From: Planctomycetota bacterium
Lineage (GTDB): Bacteria > Planctomycetota > UBA1135 > UBA2386
Assembly: GCA_020848735.1 (NCBI GenBank)
Contig: JADLHO010000058.1
Span: 1 to 46,183 of the forward strand
Reading direction: 5' to 3'
Length of the DNA: 46,183 bases
The position numbers and the translations under genes were made by a program. The notes beneath the pieces were generated by a model. The model saw only the letters and a program-made list of their open reading frames with translations, did no database searches and was not told the origin of the DNA. The stretch's first letter is position 1. Each line of letters opens with the position of its first letter. Below are positions 33,108 through 41,065 of the stretch, one piece after another.

Positions 33108-34745
33108 ATGACCACCCACGCTCCCGCTCACGAGATCGCGAAGGCCGAAGGCCGTCGCGAGCCGGACTACATCCGGGTCACCAGTGGCATCACGTCCTGG
33201 CTGACGACGCTCGACCACAAGCGCATCGGGCTGATGTACCTGTTCGGCGTGACGCTCGCGTTCATCGTCGGCGGCGTCTTCGCCCTCCTGCTGCGCGCGC
33301 ACCTCTGGAACCCGGGTCCCGAGGGCCAGCTGTTCAGCCCGCAGGACTACAACCAGCTGTTCACGCTGCACGGCGCGTTCATGGTGTTCGCGTTCATCAT
33401 CCCGGCGATCCCGGGATCGTTGGCGAACTTCGCGCTGCCGCTGCTCATCGGTGCGCCGGACGTCGCCCTGCCGCGCCTGAATCTCACCAGCTTCTACCTC
33501 TGGGTCGCGGGCACGGGACTGCTCGCCTACTCGGCGGTCACCCAGGGCCTCGACACCGGCTGGACCTTCTACACGCCCTGGAGCCTCACCTCGAAGACGG
33601 CCGTGCTGTCGGCGGGCGTGGGGGTCTTCGTGCTGGGCTTCAGCTCGATCTTCACCGGCCTGAACTTCCTCGTGACGATGCACAAGATGCGCGCGCGGGG
33701 GATGGGCTGGTTCCAGATGCCGCTGTTCTGCTGGGCGATCTACGCCACCTCGGTCCTGCAGGTGCTGGCGACGCCGGTCCTCGGCATCACGATCGCGCTG
33801 CTCGCGTTCGAGCACATCTATCACATCGGCGTGTTCGACCCGAAGGAGGGCGGTGACCCCGTCCTCTTCCAGCACTTCTTCTGGTTCTATTCGCACCCCG
33901 CGGTCTACATCATGATCCTGCCGGGGATGGGGATCATCAGCGAGGTGGTGTCGACGCACTCGCGCCGGCCGCTCTTCGGCTACAAGCTCCTCGCGTTCTC
34001 GTCGATCGCGATCGCGGTGATCAGCTTCATCGTGTGGGGCCACCACATGTACACGAGCGGTCAGTCGGAGTTCGCCATGATGGCGTTCTCGTTCCTGACC
34101 GTGCTCGTCGCGATCCCGACGGCCATCAAGGTCTGGTCCTGGGTGGCGACGATCTGGGGTGGATCGATCGCGCTGACGGCGCCGATGCTCTATGCGATCG
34201 CCTTCCTCGTGATCTTCACGATCGGCGGTCTCACGGGCGTCTACCTCGCCGCGCTGTCGATCGACATCCACCTCCACGACACCTACTTCGTCGTGGCGCA
34301 CTTCCACGCGGTGATGATGGGTTCCACCGCGATCGCGTTCTTCGCGGGCGTGCACCACTGGTGGCCGAAGATGTTCGGGCGGATGTACAACGAGAAGCTC
34401 GCGAGCATCGCGGCGATCGTCATCCTGATCGGCTTCATGGTGACCTTCCTCCCGCAGTTCGTGATGGGCAGCCAAGGCATGCCGCGTCGCTATGCGACCT
34501 ACGCGGAGGAGTTCATCGGCTACCACCGCGTGTCCACCGTCGGGGCCATGATCCTCGGCGCCGGATTCGCCCTCATGGTGGGTTACCTGCTGCACTCGCT
34601 CATCGCCGGCCGCAAGGCCAAGCAGAACGAGTGGGGTGGCGTGACCCTCGACTGGAACTGCCCGACCCCGCCGAACCTCTACAACTTCGACGAGGAGCCC
34701 GTGGCGGGAACTCTCTACGACTACGGCCCCACGCTGAAGCGCTGA
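33108..34745 (+). CDS. ctaD: Cytochrome c oxidase subunit I, A2-type
   Basis: A 545-residue haem-copper oxidase subunit I with about twelve transmembrane helices. It holds the low-spin haem and the haem-CuB centre that reduces O2 to water and pumps protons. Ligand motifs are present: LHGAFMVF, the CuB/Tyr site YSHPAVY (H263, Y267), VWGHHMYTSG, and VVAHFHAVMMG near residue 400. The glutamate of A1 oxidases (GHPEVY) is absent; YSHP is the A2 signature. Start ATG 33108 is 19 bases after ctaC. It would work with ctaC, ctaE and ctaF. Confidence 0.96.
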   Translation: MTTHAPAHEIAKAEGRREPDYIRVTSGITSWLTTLDHKRIGLMYLFGVTLAFIVGGVFALLLRAHLWNPGPEGQLFSPQDYNQLFTLHGAFMVFAFIIPAIPGSLANFALPLLIGAPDVALPRLNLTSFYLWVAGTGLLAYSAVTQGLDTGWTFYTPWSLTSKTAVLSAGVGVFVLGFSSIFTGLNFLVTMHKMRARGMGWFQMPLFCWAIYATSVLQVLATPVLGITIALLAFEHIYHIGVFDPKEGGDPVLFQHFFWFYSHPAVYIMILPGMGIISEVVSTHSRRPLFGYKLLAFSSIAIAVISFIVWGHHMYTSGQSEFAMMAFSFLTVLVAIPTAIKVWSWVATIWGGSIALTAPMLYAIAFLVIFTIGGLTGVYLAALSIDIHLHDTYFVVAHFHAVMMGSTAIAFFAGVHHWWPKMFGRMYNEKLASIAAIVILIGFMVTFLPQFVMGSQGMPRRYATYAEEFIGYHRVSTVGAMILGAGFALMVGYLLHSLIAGRKAKQNEWGGVTLDWNCPTPPNLYNFDEEPVAGTLYDYGPTLKR

Positions 34746-34746
34746 C

Positions 34747-35442
34747 ATGAGCCACGCCACGATCGTCACCCCGACGCCCGACGGCGGCTTCCAGCCCCAT
34801 ACCGTCGCGCACCACTTCAAGACGGCCGAGCAGGAGTTCCAGGCTGCGAAGTTCGCGTTCTGGCTCTTCCTCGTCACCGAAGTGATGCTCTTCGGCGGGC
34901 TCTTCGCCGCCTACATCTACTACCACGGCTTCTACCCGGAGTCGTTCAAGGCCGGCGGTTCGCTGCTCGACTGGCGGCTCGGTGCGCTGAACACGATGTT
35001 CCTGCTCACCAGCTCCTGGACGATGGCGAACGGCGTGCGCTGCTCGCAGATCAGTCGTCGCAAGGAGATGGTGACCTGGCTCTGGCTCACCGTGATCCTC
35101 GCCGGCGGCTTCATGGTGGTGAAGTACATCGAGTACTCGGGCAAGTTCCACCACGGCATCTTCCCGTTCACGCAGCTCTGGCAGCCGGACGGCCACTACG
35201 CCGACGAGCTCGCCGGGATGGCGTACCCGAAGCTCTTCTTCAACATCTACTTCACGATGACCGGCATCCACGGTCTCCACGTGCTGATCGGCATGATCGC
35301 GATCGCGTGGCTGATCTGGCGTGGCGGGCAGGGGCGCTTCCACTCGGGCTGGTACATCCCCGTCGACCTGATCGGCCTCTACTGGCACGTGGTCGACCTC
35401 ATCTGGATCTTCCTCTTCCCGCTCCTCTATCTCGTGCCGTGA
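34747..35442 (+). CDS. ctaE: Cytochrome c oxidase subunit III
   Basis: A 231-residue membrane subunit of the oxidase with about five helices. Helix I is FAFWLFLVTEVMLFGGLFAAYIYY, then LNTMFLLTSSWTMANG, WLWLTVILAGGFMVVKYIEY, FFNIYFTMTGIHGLHVLIGMIAIAWLIW and LIGLYWHVVDLIWIFLFPLLYLV. The E in TEVMLF and the WHVVDLIWIFLFP motif match the family. It stabilises subunit I and supports proton uptake. It starts one base after the ctaD stop and ends in a TGATG overlap with ctaF. Confidence 0.95.
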   Translation: MSHATIVTPTPDGGFQPHTVAHHFKTAEQEFQAAKFAFWLFLVTEVMLFGGLFAAYIYYHGFYPESFKAGGSLLDWRLGALNTMFLLTSSWTMANGVRCSQISRRKEMVTWLWLTVILAGGFMVVKYIEYSGKFHHGIFPFTQLWQPDGHYADELAGMAYPKLFFNIYFTMTGIHGLHVLIGMIAIAWLIWRGGQGRFHSGWYIPVDLIGLYWHVVDLIWIFLFPLLYLVP

Positions 35443-35834
35443 TGGCGAACCCCTCCCACGACTCGCATGCCCACGACGCCGGGCAGCACGGCGGCCACCA
35501 CGACGTGGTGGTCGACCACTCGCACCACGTGCACGCGTCGTCGTTCCAGCTCTTCCTGCGTGTCTACGTCGCGCTCTGCTTCCTGACGATCGTCACGGTC
35601 GCGGCGTCGCGCGTGGACTTCGGGCCGATGAACATGGCCATCGCCGTGTTGATCGCGTCGATCAAGGCCGGGCTCGTCGTGACCTTCTTCATGCATCTGA
35701 AGTGGGACACGGCGATGAACAACATCGCGTTCCTCGGCTCGTTGATCTTCCTGTCCCTGCTTTTCCTCTTCACGCTCGTAGACTTCACGACGCGCGGCAT
35801 GGCCGAACCCGGCCAGATGTCGCCGATCCGCTGA
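35442..35834 (+). CDS. ctaF: Cytochrome c oxidase subunit IV-like
   Basis: A 130-residue bacterial subunit IV. Its first 35 residues hold ten histidines. Three transmembrane segments follow: FLRVYVALCFLTIVTVAAS, MNMAIAVLIASIKAGLVVTFFMHL and AFLGSLIFLSLLFLFTLVDF. The IASIKAGLVVTFFMHLKWD core is the family signature. By family knowledge it aids assembly. It starts at ATG 35442, sharing one base with the ctaE stop. It is the last gene of the respiratory operon; a terminator-like hairpin follows at 35891. Confidence 0.92.
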   Translation: MANPSHDSHAHDAGQHGGHHDVVVDHSHHVHASSFQLFLRVYVALCFLTIVTVAASRVDFGPMNMAIAVLIASIKAGLVVTFFMHLKWDTAMNNIAFLGSLIFLSLLFLFTLVDFTTRGMAEPGQMSPIR

Positions 35835-35890
35835 CGCGCGCAGGTCTCCCCGTCTTCGCCAACCGCGACCGCGCGACGATCGACGACACG

Positions 35891-35912
35891 GCTCGCCGGT
35901 GACCCGGCGGGC
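35891..35912 (+). terminator. Hairpin ending the respiratory operon
   Basis: Nine-base stem GCTCGCCGG/CCGGCGGGC with one G-T wobble and a 4-base TGAC loop, 57 bases after the ctaF stop. No strong T-run follows (CGTTCGTGTT). Its position over a GTG at 35899 argues that the helicase starts at ATG 35944 instead. Confidence 0.5.
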
Positions 35913-35943
35913 CGTTCGTGTTCAAAGGACTCTCTTCGCGAGC

Positions 35944-38805
35944 ATGCGTTCCGCCTGGTTCGACGCGGTCTACCTCCACACTCGTCGCCCCGACGACGCC
36001 CGGATCGCGTTCTTCTGCGATTCCGGGGTGGACTCGATCGCCGATGCCTTCCCGGCCGAGGTCGCGGCGGCGCTCGTCGACGTCGACGTGGAGATCCTCC
36101 TGCCCACGGAGGAGGAGTCGCTCGCTCCGCTCACGCCGACCGGCTTCGCCGGCAAGCACGGCGCTCAGCGGCTGAGTCCTGCGTTGTGGCGCATCCCGAC
36201 CCGGGCTCTGCCGCTGCGCATCGCGGTGCCGCTCCTGGCCGCGATGAGTCCGGAGCGCTCGCGGCCCGGGATCTCGTTCCTGAGCACGGCAGCTCGCCTC
36301 GCCCTGGCGATGTTGAAGCGCGGCGACTTCGCCCCTGCCGACGGCGGCGGCCTCGTCACGCACGTGCCCGTCTGGACCGACGCCTCGCTGCGCTGCCTCG
36401 CAGCGGTCGCCGAACTCGTCCCGGGCATCCTGCGGACCGCGCGTATCGCCCTGGAGGACGACCCCGTCTACGCGGTGTCGGCGCGCAACCTCGCCTTGAG
36501 CCTCGTCGGCTTCGCGATCGATGCCTGCGCCGAGGGGCATCACCCTCGTCACGCGAATGCGGAACGCGTGCCGTCGAGCTTTCACGAGAGTCGACCCCAG
36601 CCGGCGGTCGAGGTGCTCGTGCCGGAGAACCCCCTCGAGGAGGGGTCGGCCTGGGCGGTGCAGCTCTCGATGCGACCCGTGCCCGGCCTGCCGATCGGCT
36701 ACCCGCTCGAGGACCTGCATCAGCGCCTCTCGCAGGACCTGTTCCCGGACCCGCTCGCGCTCCAGAGCCTCGCGAGGGTCGAGGAACACCTCGACGAGAT
36801 CGGTCGTCGGGTTCCCGCGATCCATCGCGCGATGAACATGGCCGGCGGCCGGGCCGCCCTCGACCGCAAGGAGTTGGATCAGCTCCTCGACCACCTCACG
36901 CTCCTCGAGTCGGAAGGCTGTGCGGTGACGCTGCCCGGCGTCGAACGGCTGCAGCGCCTCTCGGCCATCGTCTCGCTCTCGCAGCTCCCGGAGACCGCCG
37001 GGGAGACGCGGCCCTGGTTCGACTTCCGCTGGTCGCTCGCGGTCGGGGATCGGAAGCTCGACGACAGGGAGTTCCAGGAGCTCGTCGAGAGCAAGGCCCC
37101 GGTGGTGTTCCTCGACCGCGGACCCGTGCTCCTCACCAAGGCCGATCGCGACGCGCTCATCGCCTTCAGCAAGCGCGACAAGGACGAGGGCACGAAGATC
37201 TCGTTCTTCGAGGCGATCCGTCTGAAGCTGGCGGGAGCAACCCATCTCCACGGCCTGGCGCTGGAGCGACTCGAAGGCGGCGAACGGCTCGAGGAGCTGG
37301 TTCAGAGCCTCGAGCAGGCGCGCAGCGTGGAGGAGCGCGCGACACCGCCGCAGTTCATCGGCGAGCTGCGTGCCTACCAGCGTCGCGGCCACGCGTGGGT
37401 GCACTTCCTGGTCGATCAGGGTTTCGGTGCCTGCCTCGCCGACGACATGGGTCTCGGCAAGACCGTCCAGGCGATCGCCGTGATCCTCGACTGGCTCAAC
37501 GCGCGGCCCGAGCACGGGACGATCCTGCTCGTGTGCCCCGTGAGCGTGCTCGGCAACTGGCGTCGCGAGGTGCTCCGCTTCGCGCCGGTGTTGCGGACCC
37601 TGCTCCATCACGGCAAGTCGCGCGCTTCGACGCCGGAGGAGTTCGCTGCCGCGGTCAGCAAGACCGACATCATGCTGACGAGCTTCAACCTGCTGCAGCG
37701 CGACTCCGAGCTGTTCCTGAGTCGGACCTGGGAGGGCGTGATCCTCGACGAGGCGCAGAACATCAAGAACCCGAACACGCAGCAATCGAAGGCTGCCCGC
37801 GACCTGCGGGGGAACTTCCGCCTCGCTCTCACCGGCACCCCGCTCGAGAACCGTCCGCTCGACCTCTGGTCGATCATGGACTTCCTCAACCAGGGGCTGC
37901 TGTCCACCCGCGCGAACTTCCTCCAGACGCTCGAGCACCCGATCGTCAAGCAGCGCAGCAAGAGCAGCGCGTCGACGCTCGGACGCCTCGTGCGCCCGTT
38001 CGTCCTGCGTCGGCTGAAGACGGACCCCGAGATCGTCACGGACCTGCCCGAGACGTCGGAACAGGTCGTCGCGGCGAATCTCACGCGCGAGCAGGCGGTG
38101 CTCTACGAGGCCGTCGTGCGCAAGGGCCTGCGCGAGGTCGAGCTCGCCAAGGAAGGCATCCAGCGCCGCGGCGCGATCCTCACGACCCTGCTCCGTCTGA
38201 AGCAGGTCTGCAACCATCCGGCCCACTACCTCGCCGATGGCTCCTCGCTCGCGAACCGCTCCGGGAAGCTCGATCTCCTCACCGAGATGATCGAGGAGGC
38301 GCTCGAGGAGGGCGATCGCTGCCTCGTGTTCACGCAGTTCAAGGAGATGGGCACCCTGCTCAAGACGCACGTCGAGGAGGTCATCGGGAGCCAGGTGCTC
38401 TTCCTCCATGGCGGCGTTCCGCAGAAGGACCGCGAAGACATGGTGGCGCGCTTCCAGGACAACGCCCCGGACGGACCGCGTGTCTTCGTCCTCTCGTTGA
38501 AGGCCGGCGGCACCGGCCTGAACCTCACCGCGGCGAACCGCGTGTTCCACTTCGACCGCTGGTGGAACCCGGCCGTGGAGGACCAGGCCACGGACCGCGC
38601 GTTCCGCATCGGTCAGCAGCGCAACGTCTTCGTCCACAAGTTCGTCTGCATCGGAACGCTCGAGGAGCGGATCCAGGCGATGCTCGAACGGAAGCGCGAG
38701 GTCGCGAACGCGCTGCTCGGTGCCGGTGAGCAATGGCTCACCGAGCTGAGCAACGAGGAGCTGCGCCGCCTCATCATCCTCGATCGAAGGGAGGCGCTGA
38801 CGTGA
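35944..38805 (+). CDS. SNF2-family DNA-dependent ATPase/helicase
   Basis: A 953-residue SF2 enzyme of the bacterial SNF2 (RapA/HepA-like) group. The N-terminal 460 residues have no motif that I can name. The ATPase core begins with ELRAYQRRGHAWVHFL (Q-like region), Walker A DDMGLGKT at 500-507, DEAQ box at 602-605 (motif II), LTGTPLENRPLDLWSIMDFL (motif III), and ends with motif V/VI: LSLKAGGTGLNLTAANRV, then QATDRAFRIGQQRNV from residue 881. It likely remodels protein-DNA complexes or RNA polymerase. The start is ATG 35944; GTG 35899 would add 15 residues but lies inside the upstream hairpin. It overlaps the SWIM gene by four bases (GTGA). Confidence 0.93.
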   Translation: MRSAWFDAVYLHTRRPDDARIAFFCDSGVDSIADAFPAEVAAALVDVDVEILLPTEEESLAPLTPTGFAGKHGAQRLSPALWRIPTRALPLRIAVPLLAAMSPERSRPGISFLSTAARLALAMLKRGDFAPADGGGLVTHVPVWTDASLRCLAAVAELVPGILRTARIALEDDPVYAVSARNLALSLVGFAIDACAEGHHPRHANAERVPSSFHESRPQPAVEVLVPENPLEEGSAWAVQLSMRPVPGLPIGYPLEDLHQRLSQDLFPDPLALQSLARVEEHLDEIGRRVPAIHRAMNMAGGRAALDRKELDQLLDHLTLLESEGCAVTLPGVERLQRLSAIVSLSQLPETAGETRPWFDFRWSLAVGDRKLDDREFQELVESKAPVVFLDRGPVLLTKADRDALIAFSKRDKDEGTKISFFEAIRLKLAGATHLHGLALERLEGGERLEELVQSLEQARSVEERATPPQFIGELRAYQRRGHAWVHFLVDQGFGACLADDMGLGKTVQAIAVILDWLNARPEHGTILLVCPVSVLGNWRREVLRFAPVLRTLLHHGKSRASTPEEFAAAVSKTDIMLTSFNLLQRDSELFLSRTWEGVILDEAQNIKNPNTQQSKAARDLRGNFRLALTGTPLENRPLDLWSIMDFLNQGLLSTRANFLQTLEHPIVKQRSKSSASTLGRLVRPFVLRRLKTDPEIVTDLPETSEQVVAANLTREQAVLYEAVVRKGLREVELAKEGIQRRGAILTTLLRLKQVCNHPAHYLADGSSLANRSGKLDLLTEMIEEALEEGDRCLVFTQFKEMGTLLKTHVEEVIGSQVLFLHGGVPQKDREDMVARFQDNAPDGPRVFVLSLKAGGTGLNLTAANRVFHFDRWWNPAVEDQATDRAFRIGQQRNVFVHKFVCIGTLEERIQAMLERKREVANALLGAGEQWLTELSNEELRRLIILDRREALT

Positions 38806-39521
38806 GGGAGTCGCGGGGCATCTCGGCCGGCGAGCGCTGGCGTCGCACGACCTCGACGGGCGCGGACGTCGGCGAGCTCGAGCGGGCGCTTGCGACCCTG
38901 CCCGCCATCCGCAATCCGCGCCTGCGGATCCAGCCCGGGGCGATCCAGGCGGAGATGGAAGGGGCGATGGGCGCCCTCCACGAGGTCGGCATCCACGTGC
39001 CGATGCTGCCGTCACGCATCTGGCCGCAGGTCATCCGCGCGCTGCGCCGCTCGGCGACGATGCGGGACCAGCTCGGTCAGGGCATGGTCCCGCGCTCGTT
39101 CGACCGGCTGATCGCGCGCATCTCCGGCGAACCGGTCTTCCCCGAGCCGCGGCGCATCACGTCCGCCTGCACCTGCCGCGAGAACGAGCGACCCTGTCGC
39201 CACATCCTCGCGCTGCACGAGATGTTCGCGCGCCGGCTCGACGATCGGCCCTGGGAGCTGCTCATCCTGCGTGGCGTCGACTTCCACAACCTGCTCGAGG
39301 CCTCGTCGAAGCCGCCGGATCCCACGGAGATGGTCCAGCTGGCGTTCGGCGCGCGGGAGGAACCGATCATGGTCCCCGACGGCGACGGCGTCGAACTCGA
39401 GCCGACGTTGACCTCGCTCCAGATCCGGCGGCTCCTCGCCGCCGATCAGGACGGCAAGCTCCAGCACGTACTCGACGCGATCGACAAGTACCGCGACGCC
39501 GAGCCCGAGTCCCCGACCTGA
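38802..39521 (+). CDS. SWIM zinc-finger protein
   Basis: A 239-residue protein with a SWIM zinc finger, CxCxnCxH: C123-x-C125...C132-x-H134 (CTCRENERPCRH). SWIM fingers bind DNA or protein and are often found in SNF2 proteins; here the finger is a separate polypeptide whose GTG start overlaps the SNF2 stop, so stoichiometric co-translation is likely. Residues 40-110 resemble other SWIM proteins of this type (PRLRIQPGAIQAEMEG, HVPMLPSRIWPQVIRAL). The C-terminal part is helical and acidic at the very end. It is probably the DNA-targeting partner of the helicase. Confidence 0.88.
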   Translation: MRESRGISAGERWRRTTSTGADVGELERALATLPAIRNPRLRIQPGAIQAEMEGAMGALHEVGIHVPMLPSRIWPQVIRALRRSATMRDQLGQGMVPRSFDRLIARISGEPVFPEPRRITSACTCRENERPCRHILALHEMFARRLDDRPWELLILRGVDFHNLLEASSKPPDPTEMVQLAFGAREEPIMVPDGDGVELEPTLTSLQIRRLLAADQDGKLQHVLDAIDKYRDAEPESPT

Positions 39522-39548
39522 GGCCCGGTTCGCGGGTGTCGGCAGGGC

Positions 39549-41042
39549 GTGAATTCCTCCGCTCCGACGCGGAACGACGTGGACGCGCGCCGAGGCCGTC
39601 GCTTGTCATGCGCGCCCTCGCCCCGGCCCCTCACGGATCGACCCTTGCTCGCACTCGTACCCTCGCTCGCTGCCGGCCTCTCGTCCCTGCCCGAATCGGG
39701 TGACACGGCGCTCACCGGCACGACTCTCGGCATCGTGTCGTTGCTGGTGTTCGCGCTGGCCTACCTGCTGGTGGTGCTCGAGGAGCCGCTCCACCTGCGG
39801 AAGTCCAAGCCGGTGGTCCTCGCCGCGGGCGTCATCTGGATCCTCACGGCGTTCGCGCTGCGGGCTCATCACCCGGAGCTCTCGGACAAGGAGTTCGGCG
39901 GCCTGCTCGAGGGCAAGGTCCTCCACCACGCGGGTGAGTACGGGGCGCTGTTCCTCTTCCTGCTGGTCGCGATGACCTACATCAGCGCGATCTCCCGTCG
40001 GAACGTCTTCCTCGCGCTCAACGCGAAGCTGATCTCCGCGGGCTTCAGCCTGCGAAGCGTGTTCTGGCTCACGGGAACGCTGTCCTTCTTCATCTCGCCG
40101 GTCGCCGACAACATGACGACCGCGCTCCTGATGGGGGCGGTCGCGACCACCGTGGGCCGGGGGAATCCGCGCTTCATCACGGTGGCCTGCATCAACATCG
40201 TGATCGCGGCCAACGCCGGCGGCGCCTTCTCGCCCTTCGGCGACATCACGACGCTGATGGTCTGGGCCGCCGGGAAGGTCGAAGGCCCCGAGTTCCTGAA
40301 GCTCTTCCTGCCGTGCGTCGCCAACTGGCTCGTGCCCGCGTTCCTCATGAGCCTCTCGATCGAGAGGTCGCGGCCGGCGCCGAACCAGCAGGACGCACGG
40401 TTGCTGCCGGGTTGGGCGACGGTGATCGGGCTCTTCCTCGCCACGATCGTCACCGCGGTGCTGTTCCACAGCGTGCTCCACATCCCGCCCTTCCTCGGGA
40501 TGATGACGGGCCTCGGCTACCTGATGATCTGGGGATGGATCGGCCGACGGCGGGCCCGTCACGCCGGCTCCGACAGTGGGGTCGACGTCTTCGACGACAT
40601 CGCCGAGGTCGAGTGGGACACGATGCTCTTCTTCTTCGGCGTCATCCTCTGCGTCGGTGCGCTGGGTGAACTCGGCTACCTCGCCCTGGCTTCTGGCTGG
40701 CTCTACGGCACCGATGGTTCGCAGGCGACCGTCGCGAACATCGGTATCGGCGTCATCTCCGCGGTGATCGACAACGTGCCCGTGATGTTCGCCGTGCTCG
40801 GAATGAACCCCGTGATGGGCGCGACGGCCGAGGCTGCGCACTACCAGTGGCTCCTGGTCACGCTCACCGCGGGCGTCGGCGGTTCGCTGCTCTCGGTCGG
40901 TTCCGCGGCAGGGGTCGCGTTGATGGGCACCGCCCGCGGTCAGTACACCTTCTTCGGCCACCTGAGGTGGACCCCGGCGATCGCGCTCGGCTACGCCGCG
41001 TCGATCGCCCTGCACGCGCTGCTCAACGGGCCGAGCGCCTGA
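39549..41042 (+). CDS. nhaD: NhaD-type Na+/H+ antiporter
   Basis: A 497-residue membrane transporter of the ion-transporter superfamily with about 12-13 helices. Diagnostic elements are GTLSFFISPVADNMTTALLMG (about residue 180), NIVIAANAGGAFSPFGDITTLMVW, and in the second half LGYLMIWGWIGRRRA, FFFGVILCVGALGELGYL and AVIDNVPVMFAVL. These are the paired DNMTT/DNVP-type hairpins of NhaD. It probably exports Na+ in exchange for protons. The start is GTG 39549, though an in-frame TTG at 39645 would remove a non-conserved basic leader. It converges on the beta-CASP gene with a 23-base gap. Confidence 0.9.
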   Translation: MNSSAPTRNDVDARRGRRLSCAPSPRPLTDRPLLALVPSLAAGLSSLPESGDTALTGTTLGIVSLLVFALAYLLVVLEEPLHLRKSKPVVLAAGVIWILTAFALRAHHPELSDKEFGGLLEGKVLHHAGEYGALFLFLLVAMTYISAISRRNVFLALNAKLISAGFSLRSVFWLTGTLSFFISPVADNMTTALLMGAVATTVGRGNPRFITVACINIVIAANAGGAFSPFGDITTLMVWAAGKVEGPEFLKLFLPCVANWLVPAFLMSLSIERSRPAPNQQDARLLPGWATVIGLFLATIVTAVLFHSVLHIPPFLGMMTGLGYLMIWGWIGRRRARHAGSDSGVDVFDDIAEVEWDTMLFFFGVILCVGALGELGYLALASGWLYGTDGSQATVANIGIGVISAVIDNVPVMFAVLGMNPVMGATAEAAHYQWLLVTLTAGVGGSLLSVGSAAGVALMGTARGQYTFFGHLRWTPAIALGYAASIALHALLNGPSA

Positions 41043-41065
41043 GCCTCCGCCGGGCGCGCGGGTGG

